A DNA stretch of 64,000 nucleotides, from positions 1,240,001 through 1,304,000 of the forward strand of contig JAECYW010000009.1 in NCBI GenBank assembly GCA_023014335.1, read 5' to 3'. The stretch comes from Galerina marginata. Lineage: Eukaryota > Basidiomycota > Agaricomycetes > Agaricales > Galerinaceae. The translations under genes and the position numbers were made by a program. Under the pieces are notes generated by a model. The model did not search any database and was not told the origin of the DNA. It worked only from the letters and a program-made list of their open reading frames with translations. Positions 1 through 11,350 of the stretch are shown here, in pieces (the first letter of the stretch is position 1; each line of letters begins with the position of its first letter).

Positions 1-1740
1 TCCCAAAGTTGTCTTGCTTCCAGAACTGGCTGCGAGGTCAAGAAGCCACACGATATATGCTGGATGGGCGGCGATGCTCTGTAAGTTAGGAAAGATGGGC
101 TCGCGGCAGTCAAAAGCGGACACGGTGATGGGAGTCCTGGATCCCATGGAAGGCAGCCCAACAAGGTTCAAAGTGACTTCCTGCAACTGCTCGTGATGAG
201 TTTTCAAAAATGCGGCTATAGCCTCGAATTCTGCAGACTGACTTCCCAGATCATCAAAATTTGTCATACAGAAATATTGGATCTCGAATTCGACCAAGTT
301 GGGGAGGTCGAGCGATGCTAGGAGGGGCGATGGTATGGGCTCCGTTTGGGGCCTGAACGAGAGGCTGACAAGTGTGTCTGCGCAAGCCGACGAGGTGAGA
401 AGAGATAGGGTCCAGTCATAGAAGGGGGGCACCAAGAGTATGTCTGAATGAATGCTCAGTGTCTCCAGCTTGAGATGTTTGTGTGTTGTGTTTGTCGGTG
501 ACACCGAATGCTGGGCGGAAAGCAATCTTTTCAACTCCTTTCCGCCGCTAACCAGCAATGTGGTGCATCCTTTGTCCAAAATCTTGTCCAGGAGACCGAC
601 AAACGCCCTCTCCAACACTTCAATGTTCACCTTCTCGTTCCAAAGGCTAGGATGTGTCCGGCGGAGGACCGAGCGTAACCACGTGTCCACAGACGTGAAA
701 TCGAGATTAACATATCGAACCTCTGGCACGCGAGAAATGATGGCCTGGAGGTTGGCTATTTCGTCGAGCGTTTGCCAGAGAGGGCCAGTCCTGGAGACTG
801 TGCTTGCGATGTCCGGAGCAGTCCGGGTCTGGAACAGACACGGGGGATCCACCTGAGGGTAGCCTATTTTGCATTCACATCCCGCATTAGTCCTGTTTTT
901 ACCGCGCCCCTAAAACCGTGTCAGAAAATTGTTATGTAATCTTCGGAGCTTCAATTATCGTCGCGTCGAGTGGACGCGACAATGCAGGTATTTGGCTATT
1001 GCTTAGAGGTAAAGTGTATACAGTTGTTTCAAAGAACCTTCTGTAAATTTTTTGTCATGCGGAGAGCAGTCGTTGTGGTTGCCTTCATTCTGCCCTGCAG
1101 ACCGTGCAAGTGGATTACATAATCGTCCTTTTTTGCTGCCTCCTTTACCTAGCTCATCCAAATCGCCTCCCTGGCCCTTGAAAATTTGCAGCAAGCTCTA
1201 TAGAAGTTATTAAATTGTTTTTATCTCAGAGTTTTGTTCGAAAACGCCCTCATTGTCAAGAAAAACGCGCGCGGCTGTATTTTCAAAGTCCGAAGATTAC
1301 ATAACAACTTTCTGACACGGTTTTGGGGGCGCGGTAAAAAACAGACTTCATATATCGTGATCCGAAGGGCACATCACATATATCGCAGTCTGGCTAGGAG
1401 AGACTAATCCCGCATTAAAAACCCAATTCACTGAATGTATCCGTTTCACGAATAGCGCCGTCCTGGTGGCATCCAGGATCTCCATAGGGGCCCGATTTGA
1501 TGAGAGGAAGCCCTTGGCCGGATTTCTGAAGGCTCTCCGTTTAAAGAAAGCCTGCGAAGCTATAGCATTAAACATCGTGCACGTCTGTGCCAGTGACACG
1601 AGCATGGCATTTGAGCACGACGAAAGGATGAGATAGATGAGTTCGAGAGGAAGTAAGAGAATCCCAGAAGTAGGAACAGGATAATGTATCGTTGTTCCTG
1701 GATTGTCAGTAGGCCGGACGCGTTTCTTTCGCTTCGTCAT
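1..1740 (-). pseudogene. F-box family protein, split by a transposon insertion; 3' end beyond the window
   Basis: Reading on the minus strand from 1740, the first ~108 codons match the start of the neighbouring intact paralogue: a basic N-terminus (MTKRKKR), then an F-box (LLLPLELIYLILSSCSNAM). The match breaks at 'FNAG' and resumes at about 889 with 'NAGCECKIG'. From there the frame is open without stops to position 1, through the shared 'LWQTLDEIANL' block and the leucine-rich region. The only visible lesion is the 528-bp insertion plus target duplication at 879-1417, which adds an in-frame stop at 1348. I tested GT-AG joins that would remove the insert and found none in frame. F-box proteins normally recruit substrates to SCF ubiquitin ligases; the substrate here is unknown. 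The lack of other lesions suggests recent inactivation. Confidence 0.8.
890..1406. mobile_element. Short non-autonomous inverted-repeat transposon inside the F-box gene
   Basis: The 11-bp sequence ATCCCGCATTA occurs at 879-889 and 1407-1417. In the uninterrupted paralogues this site is present once, so it is a target-site duplication. Inside, imperfect 58-bp inverted repeats lie at 890-947 and 1289-1346 (outer part GTCCTGTTTTTACCGCGCCC). A further 60 bp at 1347-1406 separates the right arm from the duplication and can form a hairpin around CGATATATGTGAT / ATCACGATATAT. No transposase is encoded. An 11-bp duplication fits Mutator-like elements (9-11 bp), but the class assignment is inference. 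Confidence 0.8.
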
Positions 1741-2152
1741 TTGAAGTAGTTTAGAACTGGGTGAAATAGGGAGATGTCCTCAATGTTCACAGAAATTCTG
1801 TACGAGTTCGGCGTTGGGCTTACGTTCGAACTTTGGAGCAAAGGGGAGTAGTGATGGCGGGGTTTGAATGCCACGTGGACGGATGAAGAGATCCACCTCA
1901 AAACTATTTATGGGAATCATTACCCTAGATAGAAGGACCTGCTAAAGAAACGCCAACCGTCTCATGAGTTCTAGGCGGAAGTGATCTCATAGTAATACAA
2001 GCCGCGCAAGTCGGGAGAGTTAGTAGAGGAGTCCATGGGAAGGCAACTTTGCATGCATTGGCAGATTCGAGATTTTACCTCTGCCAAATAACAATGAAAA
2101 CGCCAGTGTTCAATACATAGGACAATATCAGCACTGCAAACGCAACTGGGTT
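1741..2152. other. Intergenic gap between two F-box paralogues
   Basis: Promoter side of the broken F-box gene and 3' side of the next one. I see no gene or repeat in it. Confidence 0.5.
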
Positions 2153-4063
2153 CTACTGTTCAGCATTTTCCATACCAGCCCTGGCTCTGAACTCATCCAA
2201 ATTGACCGCTGGGTCACTCCGTAAAAAGCCCGTCCGGACCCATTTTACACCGATACACTTTTCCGCGACACGATCGATAAATTGGTCTTTATCGCCTAAA
2301 AAATCTCCCAGAAATACGAGTTCAACCTTTCGTAATTCGGATGGCGTTCCGGATCCCGTTTTTGGAGGCCTACCGCGTCGTCTTGGACCTGACAGATTCG
2401 ATGAAAAACCAGCATTAGAAATGAGAGCCAGCCAGTCAGGGATAACGTCGATTGCTTCCTCTCGAAGGGTAGCGGGAAATACGGTTGATATGGCGAGATT
2501 TCTAACACAGGTAAGCTGGGTGAGGATGGAAGGCGAAGTTTGTCCTTGAGCGGAAGGGAGATGGCTAGCGAACCACTCGGGTATGCCGTGCGGGCAGACA
2601 AACGTGAGATTAAGATCAATCGTCCTCCCTGGGACAAAGATCTTGTTCTTGGTTCTGGAGCGCGTATTGTATTTCCCCCAACTTCTGTAGCCGTTCTGCC
2701 AGTTAACCAAAGCTTCAAGAGCCTTGTTAAACGACGCATAATCAAAGTGTTGATGCCGGACTGAGGGTAGAGGTAAACAGTCCTCCGACTTGACGTCGAT
2801 TTTTGTCAGACTCCACAAAGTCAACCTGCGCTGTGAATGAGCTGCGAGGTCAAGAAGCCATGCAACGTATGCGGGATGGGCGGCGAAGCTCCCGAGTTTG
2901 GGCAGGATGGGCTTTTTGTGACCAAAAGCAGAAATGGCGGCAGAGTTCATCGGCGTCGAGGGAGGCAGCTCAGCACCATACAAAGAGACTACCTTCAACG
3001 AATCGTTGTGTGTGCCCAAAAATGCAGAGATGTCCTCAAATTTTGCAAAGGTGCTTTCTTGATCATAGGGAAGGGTTGTATGTGCCGCCTCCATCTCGAA
3101 CTCGACCAAGTTGGGAAGGTTGAGCGAGACGAGAAGCGAGGAGGGTAGGGACGTCATTTGCGACCGGATTAAGAGGCGCGTTAGGCTGTTTGCACAGGCT
3201 GAGGAGGTAAGAAGAGACAAAAGCCATTCGGAACATGGGGGCCTCAGGAGTATGTCGGAATGGACGCTCAGACTCTGCAGATTGAGGTATTTCCATTTCG
3301 AAGTTGAGGTCGACACCGAGTTCCTCGAATCCTCGCCAGGGAATAACTTTAGCAGCTGATCGCCGTTGTTAATGACCAACCTATGGCATCCACTATCCAC
3401 AATTTTGTCCAGAAGGTCTACAAATGCCGTCCACACATCCGGATCCAGGGCCGAACCTTTTAGTCCTGGGTGTGTCCAAGGGAGGACCATATTCAACCAC
3501 GAATCCACCCACATGAAGTTAAGGTTAACGTATCCGACGTCCGGAATGCGAGAAAAGATCGTCCGGAGGTTAGCTATTTCGTCGAATGTTCGCCAGAGGA
3601 TGCCACGGCTGGCAACGTTTGCAATGTCCTTGCTTGTCTGAGACGCTGATGGAAGAAACAGACATGCAGGATCCGCCTGAGGACCACCAATTTTGCATTC
3701 GCATCCCGCTTTGAAACTCCATTCTACGGAGCGTAGCTGCTTCACGAACAGCGCTATCCTGGTCGCATCCAGCATCTCAACTGGGGTCCGATCCGAACTC
3801 AGTCTTCCCATTGTGGGTGTACTGAACTCTCGCCCTCGCGTGAAGAAGGCCTGCAAAGCAATAGTGTTGAATGCCTTGCATGTCTGTGCCAGCGCCAGAA
3901 GCATAGCGTTCGAGCAGGACGCGAAGATGAGGAAGATGAGTTCCGGCGGAAGCAAGAGAACCCATGAGTCCTGTACTGGGAGCTTTGTTACTTTTCCTAC
4001 GTCGTTTTTACGCCGACCGGGTTTTCTTCGCTTCGTCATTTGAAGTAGAGCTGAGAGTGACAA
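2153..4063 (-). CDS. F-box and leucine-rich protein, intact, 636 aa
   Basis: Single uninterrupted exon. The protein starts with a basic stretch (KRRKPGRRK), then an F-box at about residues 34-75 with the family core LLPPELIFLIFASCSNAM and LAQTCKAFNTIALQ. The remaining ~550 residues carry irregular leucine-rich segments and two blocks shared by all paralogues here: GCECKI followed by LWRTFDEIANLRTIFSRI, and a C-terminal KDQFIDRVAEKCIGVKWV. It is probably a substrate adaptor of an SCF ubiquitin ligase. The upstream ATG at 4063 was kept because the paralogue at 16539 has a similar SALLQM leader; the internal M at the KRRK stretch is an alternative. The substrate cannot be inferred. Confidence 0.85.
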   Translation of the reverse strand: MSLSALLQMTKRRKPGRRKNDVGKVTKLPVQDSWVLLLPPELIFLIFASCSNAMLLALAQTCKAFNTIALQAFFTRGREFSTPTMGRLSSDRTPVEMLDATRIALFVKQLRSVEWSFKAGCECKIGGPQADPACLFLPSASQTSKDIANVASRGILWRTFDEIANLRTIFSRIPDVGYVNLNFMWVDSWLNMVLPWTHPGLKGSALDPDVWTAFVDLLDKIVDSGCHRLVINNGDQLLKLFPGEDSRNSVSTSTSKWKYLNLQSLSVHSDILLRPPCSEWLLSLLTSSACANSLTRLLIRSQMTSLPSSLLVSLNLPNLVEFEMEAAHTTLPYDQESTFAKFEDISAFLGTHNDSLKVVSLYGAELPPSTPMNSAAISAFGHKKPILPKLGSFAAHPAYVAWLLDLAAHSQRRLTLWSLTKIDVKSEDCLPLPSVRHQHFDYASFNKALEALVNWQNGYRSWGKYNTRSRTKNKIFVPGRTIDLNLTFVCPHGIPEWFASHLPSAQGQTSPSILTQLTCVRNLAISTVFPATLREEAIDVIPDWLALISNAGFSSNLSGPRRRGRPPKTGSGTPSELRKVELVFLGDFLGDKDQFIDRVAEKCIGVKWVRTGFLRSDPAVNLDEFRARAGMENAEQ

Positions 4064-4783
4064 GTTGACTGGTGAAGGTGAGAGTCAAAGAAAGAAATGT
4101 CTCAAAAGTCAAGACAGACAAACCATGCATAGTCGGCCCGCCCTTCCGTCGGCTCTTCCAGCAAACTGGTCAAACCGTTTTCTCCTCTCGTCCACCGAAT
4201 GCACGGGAGCATGTGCAGGCTTGTGCGCGTCAGTGTATCAGATACGAGTGTCGTAGAAGGCGGGTAGCACTACGAGACCTCGTCTATAAGTAGTAAATAC
4301 ATTGGAATCATAAATATTGGGATATTGGTTCACCGGCAACCTTTGCTCGACCATCAGCCAGCACACCTTCAAGGGAGAGAGGGCTTGGTGTAACAATTAA
4401 CCTTGACGCTGAGTAACCATCTGGATCCTCTGCAGAGAAATAAAAGAGGGACTTCGGGAGACTGCCAACAGATGTGACCGTCCGCGTGGAAGTGGCTAAA
4501 GAAACGCTGTTGAAGTAATAGTGCTAGGAACCTCTTCAATTACTGAAGGTATGAGTTGTCGGCAGACCGTCACGGTGAGTTTACGACACAGGTGCAATAA
4601 AAACAGCGAAGACTCTTCAACATTCATCTGAGGTCGAGGATTTTCTGTGTTCAATTGTTTGTCGGTCTCTTTAGCTGGTACAGACAGAACAGTAAGAAAA
4701 ATCTTGGTACAAGTAGAAGAAATTTACTACGCAAAAATCCGCCACCTTCCTCCATTTATTCAATTAGCCTTAGCAGCGCTTAT
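4064..4783. other. Intergenic region
   Basis: Promoter of the F-box gene on the left and 3' flank of the WW-domain gene on the right, both transcribed leftward. No other coding or repeat signal seen. Confidence 0.5.
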
Positions 4784-5844
4784 TTATGTACGCAACCAAG
4801 CCGTTTTCGCGATCTTCTTTTGCTTCTTCTGCTCCTTAAAGCGCTCCTACACAATAAAGTCAATAAAACGCAAAACAGCCGAAAAATAAACAAAAAAAAA
4901 ACCAACAATATCCTTCTTCGTGGGCCTCTTCCTCTTCTTCCCAGCTTCCTCGCCCGCTTCTCCTTCCTCACCCATAAGTCTCCCCCCGCGCCTCGCCAGA
5001 TCCTCCTCCCATTTTCCGACGTCAAAGTAGAATTCGCTCATGCGTTTTGCTCGCTCGTGCTCGGACAGGTGTCCGGGGGTGCGTGAGTTGGCAGGAGCGA
5101 ATTGGCCAGTGCGGGCGTTGAATTTGGCGGTAAATGTTGGAAGGTCTGGTGGATAAGAAGAGAAGTCAGTAACGGTGAATAGCAAGGGAAAATAGATGAG
5201 AAGTTCAAGCGAAGAACAGATTGAAAAGAGGCCGGAGGGGAATAACAAAGCCCCGGGAAACCGAACGGAAAGAAGTACGTACCGCCTGGACCAACCGTGC
5301 TGCCTGGGACAGAAGATGCGAGGAGAGAGGGGTCAAGATGCGCAAGGAGGGGGTCGATGCCTTGTGCGAGTGCCGCAGCCTGAAGTGCCGCGTGATGCGC
5401 TGCTGCAGCCGACATCGTCGGTTGTACCATCCCAGAGCTCGAGCCGGGGTCTCCGCCAGCTTCAGCCGCTACTGTATCATATGCTAAGCCTGAAGAAGCC
5501 GCGTCGGTGGTGGCAGTGGAAGGCGTGGTCGACGAGGAAGCTTCAGGTTGCAGGGGATTTGTCCATGTCGTTTCCTGGGTGGTTGGGTTGTAGAAGTAGT
5601 AAGCGTTGTATTGTGGTGCCCAGATCGCTTGCCATTGAGATGGAGCAGCTGCAGCTGCTGCAGCAGGCAATTCAGAGGCTCCCGGCGTCACGGACGAAGA
5701 AGAGGAGGGTTCAGGAGACTTTGAGGCAGAAGTAGATCCTGAGGCCGCTTCTTGCTGGTCTTCCTTATCTTGTCCGTCGACGTTCTCCTGTTTTTCCTTC
5801 TCAGGAGCCTCCACTATGTCCTCTGCTGTAGTTGCAGGCGCCAT
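4784..5844 (-). CDS. WW-domain nuclear protein, 287 aa, 3 exons
   Basis: Exons 5283-5844, 4907-5145 and 4784-4846; the introns begin GTACGT and GTTGGT, and all phases agree. Order: an acidic, Ser/Glu-rich N-terminus, an alanine run, one WW domain (WQAIWAPQYNAYYFYNP then TTWTNP; two signature Trp plus the aromatic YYFY), an Ala-rich middle, and a basic C-terminus with SEHERAKRMSEFYFD and a final ERFKEQKKQKKIAKTAW motif. WW domains bind proline-rich ligands. The lysine-rich tail suggests a nuclear, possibly RNA-processing role, but that is inference. The third exon (21 codons) follows a T-rich intron and would be missed by simple ORF reading. Confidence 0.8.
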
Positions 5845-6240
5845 TGATATGCTTTCAATGTTTCAACGATTGTAAAGATAGGTGGCGGCGGAGTCGGGGG
5901 TTGTCGCAGTGTGCAAGCCGAAAACGACGTGCCCGACTCTCCGGTTCAATCCAGATTCAAACTCCGCGTAATTTACCCACGAGCTCGGAGGACCGTCAAA
6001 TATGCACCACCTGCCCCAGCCGCCAGCCGCCCTTCAATAAACGTAACTACGCGATTTACTTTTCTTAATTCTCATTAGGGCACAAAAAATGCGAGGCTTT
6101 CTGCCTCTGATTGACTTTTCACCATGTACATAACTTGTCCTTTTTTGTTGATCTGTAGGCACTCACACTTTTAAACGCAGTTCCCTCCTTCATCTCTTAC
6201 CACCATTCGTGGTACGTTTGTGCGATACCCGCCATTTCAT
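5845..6240. other. Upstream region of the WW-domain gene
   Basis: 5' flank of the WW-domain gene. No gene seen before the tandem-repeat field begins. Confidence 0.4.
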
Positions 6241-7400
6241 ACTCCAACAAGCCCTACCGACGCAAACAAGTTGGAAGAAGTTCCCCTCAAGGACTCAAAT
6301 GAAATGGCCGGACGAATTTAACAGGCGAGCAACAGGCGAAAGCGCGAAGTGGTGGTTAGTATAGGGGTTAATATTGCAGCGCCCTCGTCGCCAGTGTTAC
6401 AGATGGGTCGAAGTCAACTTCTGCCCCTCGAACATCTAGGCCCTATACTGCTTTATTCCACGCCGACCAAAAAATGAAAGCTCGATGGCTTCGTTGTGCT
6501 CTCAGAAGTTGACTCGATGAAATGACCCAAATTATGGGAACGGCTGAAAATTACAGGGAAAGGAATAGCAGTCAGCAGAAAGGCCCACCGACACAAACTT
6601 GGAAAAAAATTCCCCTCAACCTCAAAGACCCAAATGAAATGGCCGGACGAATTTAACAGGCGAGCAACAGGCGAGGGAAGTTAAAGGCGCAATAGGGGTA
6701 ATCATTGGAGCGTCCTCGCCGCCTGTGCTACAGACGGGTCGGAGTCGACTTCTGCTCTTCGAACATCTAGGCCCTATACTGCTTTATTCCACGCCGACCA
6801 AGAAATGAAAGCTCGATGGCTTCGTTGTGCTCCTAGAAGTTGTCCCCATGAAACTACCTAAATTACGGGAACGGCTGAAATTTACAGGGCAAGCGATAGC
6901 AGTCAACAGAAGGGCCCACCGACACAAACTTGGAAAGAAGTTTCCCTCAAGGACTCGAATAAAATGGCCGGACGAATTTAACAGGTGAGCGACATGCAAA
7001 GGCGCGATAGGGATCATCATTGGAGGGCGCTCGCCGCCTGTGTTACAGACGGGTCGAAGTCAACTTCTGCCCTTCGAACATCTAGGCCCTATACTGCTTT
7101 ATTACAGGGAAAGCAATAGCAGCCAGCAGGAAGGCCCACCGAAACAAACTTGGAAAGAAGTTCCCGTCAAGGACTCAAATGAAATGGCCGGACAAATTTA
7201 ACAGGCGAGCAGCAGGTGAGAGAAGTTGAAGGCGCGAAGCGGTTATAGGGGTTATCATTCGAGCGAGCTCGCCGCCAGTGTTACAGATGGGTGGAAGTCA
7301 ATTTACGCCCTTCGAACATCTATACTGCTTTACTTCATGCCAACGAAGAAATGAAAGCTCGACGGATTCGCCTTACTCCTGGAAGTTGTCTTGTCTGGAG
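6241..7400. repeat. Tandem repeat field, about four ~330-bp units
   Basis: A unit beginning near 'ACAAACTTGGAAAGAAGTTCCC' recurs at about 6257, 6588, 6919 and 7140. Each contains ATGAAATGGCCGGACGAATT and ACATCTAGGCCCTATACTGC. The first two periods are both 331 bp. The third is about 221 bp because the segment from CCACGCCGACC to GGCTGAAATT is missing from it. Units differ at scattered positions. Short open frames inside are not conserved between units, so I read it as non-coding. Confidence 0.8.
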
Positions 7401-7573
7401 TCCGGAAGGTCGGCGGAGAAAGCTGCGCGAGTGCCATTTCTCTACTGAGAGATATACGCACAGGAATTGTATAAAATCCCTCAGGCCTCCTGCTTCGTCT
7501 CAGCAGGAACGTCCCCGTCTCTTCCTTCCAAATCATCACACAAAACTTGTTCTCTTACCAACTCGATAGTAGC

Positions 7574-8579
7574 ATGGCGTCCACTGGCACCACCACCACT
7601 CGTCCGGTATGTGACATTCCTCAGATTGTCCAAACCGCACTGATTTTAATCGTACCCAACAGCCCTCGGACGACGGGAGTCCACCTTTAGAGCCACCAGG
7701 CGCTGGTAAGGTTGCGGAGCTTGTAAGACCTTTTCTGACATCAAACGCCGTTGAAAAATTAATTTTCGCTTTCGCTCCATGCAGCCCAAGAAGCTCGGAG
7801 ACGACCCGAACGAATGCGGACCTTCGGAGGACGCCAGTCCACCTCTGGAGCCACCTGCCGTGGGCGCATTTTTGGCGAGCGTAAGAGTTTTATGCCAACA
7901 TTAATTCGCTGTTGAAATCTGATTTATAAATTGTAGTGCACGGAGCTTGGAGATGAGCAGAATGTGAGTTTTTCACTGTCAGCAGTTTTGGAGATAGGCT
8001 AATAACCAGATGTGATATCAGCTCGCGTACCTGGTATATATTATTTATTTCCTCTTCATGTCTTGCGTTGTCGCTAATATTTCGCTTCTTAGGACATCTT
8101 GCGACAGAACGCTGGAGCTCGTGGCGGTAACCCAATTTCTCATATCCACTGGGAGCAAGAAGCTGCGGTGATGGCCAGAGTTGGCGTCAGATTCATCCAG
8201 CCCTCCGGAGCGATGTCAAACATCGTTTATATAGGGACCCATGAAGCGAGGCCAAGAAACTGGACCCTTAACCTCAACCGTTTCAACGTTCCCGTTGGGA
8301 GTTCTGTATGTCGGTTTTATAATTATCGTTTGTCAACTTGGTTATACTCATACCTCATTTTTTTAGGTTCAGATTGTAACTGACGTCATGTGGATGGGTA
8401 TCTGTGAGTGCCAGATTAATTTTTTTTTCTATTTGAGTCGTTTATTGACCATTTTGCAGATACCGTTAACAACATGTGGCACGTTTACGATCCATCGGTG
8501 CCGGCCAATGGGAGGGCGGCCCACTATAGTCTGTAAGTGCTCTCTTATTTCTTCTCTCCGTCGCAGGGTCGAATTCTGA
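7574..8579 (+). CDS. Unrecognised 181-aa protein, 8 exons, with a duplicated proline-rich exon
   Basis: Exons 7574-7606, 7663-7722, 7785-7880, 7937-7963, 8093-8305, 8367-8397, 8460-8532 and 8567-8579. All introns are GT-AG, 34-129 bp, and all phases agree. Exons 2 and 3 encode similar acidic/proline stretches (DDGSPPLEPPGAGK and EDASPPLEPPAVGA), as if one exon had been copied. The C-terminal ~110 residues look like a compact beta-rich domain (ISHIHWEQEA, NIVYIGTHEARPRNWTLNL, VMWMDTVNNMWHVYD). There is no signal peptide or membrane segment. I do not recognise the family. The terminal exon encodes only the last four residues and stop. Confidence 0.65.
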
Positions 8580-9326
8580 TTGGCGGATGATATTATAGTA
8601 AGGGTTCCGCCTTCCACCTGTGGTACGAGTTCCGGGGTTACAGGTAGAAAACTGGTCACGCCGGGAGGCGGTAAACAAATCCACAAATGTTCTTTGAAAT
8701 TGTACCACTATTCTCGAAATGATCATCGTCAATTGCGCAGTCTTAGCGACCTTAATTTTCCTGGTCCTCTTGTCTCCTTCAGCTTGCCTTCAGCACTAGG
8801 TTGGTTCAAATCATTCGGCCGCCAAATAATTCTCCAGCCAACTGATAGCAGTTCAATGGATAATAGTGTAGCGTAATATACAGATCAGTTTCTCCAGTTT
8901 TCCCCGGTGTTGCTGGCCCAGTTACACTGGGAGTGCAACTGGGGAAAAATAACCCGGCCTTGGAGGCATCGTGGTCGGATAGCCTCAGCACTTGGGTGGT
9001 TGATGCTGCAGATACGCGCCTTATGAATACGAATTGAGATTTTTGACTTTAAAAGAAAAACCAACAAGACAGCAGGCGAAAAGGAACAAGTCACTGAGAT
9101 TTTGAGGGCTCGTGTAAGCCAAACTATCATAGATTCCAATAAGTAATTGACAAGGTATGAAGGAACGATGAGAAATACAGATACAAGCATCCGGTTCTTA
9201 GCCCACCAAGGTTGAAGTATCAATAAGGTAATCAAAACAGTCAATAAATAACTATTAAACGTACGTATTCCTGTTGCGCCTTCCGCGCCAGTCGACTGAT
9301 CGTCAGTGCCAAGCACCACTCCTACT
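8580..9326. other. Intergenic region
   Basis: 3' flanks of two convergent genes. A short imperfect palindrome (CCCAGTTACACTGGGAGTGCAACTGGGG) lies near 8918. No supported gene. Confidence 0.4.
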
Positions 9327-10383
9327 CTACTCAAAATGTCTCCCCCTCTTCGGATCCGCCCTCCGCTTCTCAACAGCCTTGCGCAGCTTCCTCCCAGGCC
9401 TCACAACAATAACCGGCACTGGCGAATGCGACAAGCAATACTTGCTCACGCTCCCAATGCTCACCCCCGAGCCAACACCCAAACCCTGCACAAGGCCAGC
9501 GCCGATGCCCTGCACCAGCCCGACGCCAAAGCGCCGCCCGCGGGTGCCGACGACGAGGGAGTCGGGGCGGTAGAGTGCGATGAGGCGGTCGATCGTGTCT
9601 GTGATTTTTCCTGGGATGAACTCGAGGATGAGGGAGAGCTTGCGGTCTGCGTCGTATTCGACGGATTTGGCTTGGATGGAGAGCATTAGGGCACGGGCTT
9701 CGGCGCGAAGGGTGTCGTGCGGTTTGTCTGTGGGTGAGATAGATTAGATTAGACTGAAAACCCGACGGGAAGAGGTGCGCACCTAGAACGTCCTCATCCA
9801 AGCCCCTAAACACGATCAGCTCGTCCCCATCCTGGACGAGAGCCTCGAGACACCAATCCAACGCCTCACGACCACTCTCGTCGGGGCTCGACGCGCAGAG
9901 GAAGACGCGGGTGTTGCGCGTGCGGCGGTACCCCGCGGATTTCACCTGCAGCGTGAAGCTGAACATGCTCGCGACGGGGTTCTCGAACGTGTCGAAGGAC
10001 ACCTTCGGCGTATAGCTCGGCGACGCGAGCGGGTTGTGCGGGTGGTGGTGGTGTCCGTGCGACATGGACGACGGTAGAGGGAGGGTCTGCGACAGGGACT
10101 GCGACTGGGAACCGGAGGCGGAGACGGGCGAGCTGGACTGTGTACTGCTTAGCGACTCTGAGGTGGACTGCGAGAATGGGAACTGGGTTTGCGTTGGGGT
10201 GGGCGTGGATATGCCCTCGGGACTCAATGCGAGTGGGCTGGAGGACATGGATGTCGGCGAGCTGGATGGGAGTGGGACGCGCGTGATCTGGGGCGAGATG
10301 ATCCCGGGGCTGACCGGCGAGCTGGGCCGGGAGGACTGCTTGAGCGCACTGCGTAGGGGAGGGGAGAGTGAGCCAGACATCAT
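9327..10383 (-). CDS. Universal stress protein family protein with Ser/Pro-rich N-terminus, 333 aa
   Basis: Exons 9783-10383 and 9327-9727, intron 55 bp, phase 1. Residues ~1-125 are low complexity (Ser/Pro/Gln, then a short His run). The USP alpha/beta fold follows: a first strand RVFLCASSPDESGREALDW, the helix LRAEARALMLSIQ, and the C-terminal ATP-loop region VVGTRGRRFGVG followed by GSVSKYCLSHSPVPVIVV. This gives the Gly-rich G-x2-G-x(n)-G-S pattern of ATP-binding USPs, with an extra Gly-rich insertion (GLVQGIGAGLVQGLGVGSG) inside the loop. Such fungal proteins are thought to act in cytosolic stress responses; the exact role is unknown. Confidence 0.85.
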
Positions 10384-11350
10384 GAAAGAGGGAGGAGAGC
10401 AACGGCGCCGGATCTGAACATCGGCGGGGTTTCAATCATCTGGCTTGGCAGAGGACAAAATTGACAAGCTCAGATGACAGAAACGCTGCAGCAAATGAAA
10501 TAAAATATTACGGTGAATGTACAAGACAATGAAGAGTCGCTGAGAAGCAGAAACAGGAGACAGTAGACGAAAGATCAGCAAGAAGAGGCCTCAGGATCTA
10601 TTTTTGCCTCAATCCGCCTCTTCGTTTGCGATGGCACCAACTAGTAATACGCATTGAAGAAGAAAAATGGCGCTAAACGCAAATTTAAATCGACGACGAA
10701 TGTTAAGGCTATTTTATGGTGGACGCGTCGCGTTGACAAGATCATGGGTTGAATCAATGGGCTGCGCCCAGCAGATTCCAAGACACGAAATACACTCCAA
10801 TGTCCCATCATTTGCAACTGGAGTCCTGGACAGGGTCTCCTACTGTATGTATATAGGAAGGAGACTCCTGGAACCGCTCGGCAAACGCGCGCTCAACCGT
10901 GGACGCGCCAAAAACGCGCCGTTCTCTGCGACCCTCTCTTACCATTGCATACAGCGCAATTGGTATATTTCTGAGGGTTACAAATATACTGCCATTTTCT
11001 CAAGTATCTAATCCATCCTGACACTCAGACGAGCTTGTCTTTCTACTGATTTTGGCCGCATTGTGAACGGCTCAAGAACAGCTGAGGTATACATCCACGC
11101 AACATCCACGCGATGATAAAGTTACCCTTTGCATTTTCTTAGACAAAATACAAACACTGGTATGCCAACTTGCATGTAACCTACGTTCCTGCAATTCAAG
11201 GATATTGAACCGGCAGTCGCTCGTCAAGTGTCGATCCCGAGCGGTTCCACGAGTCTCCTTCCTCATATACTATGCTTTAGGAGACCCTGACCAGTGACAC
11301 TCCCCTTGGGCTGAATATGGGAATTCCCACACCGTGAGTGATTTCAGCGG
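10384..11350. other. Divergent promoter region between the USP gene and a truncated F-box gene
   Basis: The two ends (10384-10590 and 11318-11350) match a second, shorter copy at 16255-16538. About 730 bp in the middle are absent from that copy. No coding sequence is supported. Confidence 0.5.

Noticed and set aside
890..1406. Reading the F-box insertion as a normal intron
   Set aside because: The target duplication and inverted repeats show insertion. I tried the visible GT and AG sites, and the joins I tested leave a stop or shift the frame.
9866..10435. 189-aa minus-strand frame overlapping the USP gene
   Set aside because: Shifted frame of the USP Ser/Pro-rich exon; the GC-rich composition keeps several frames open.
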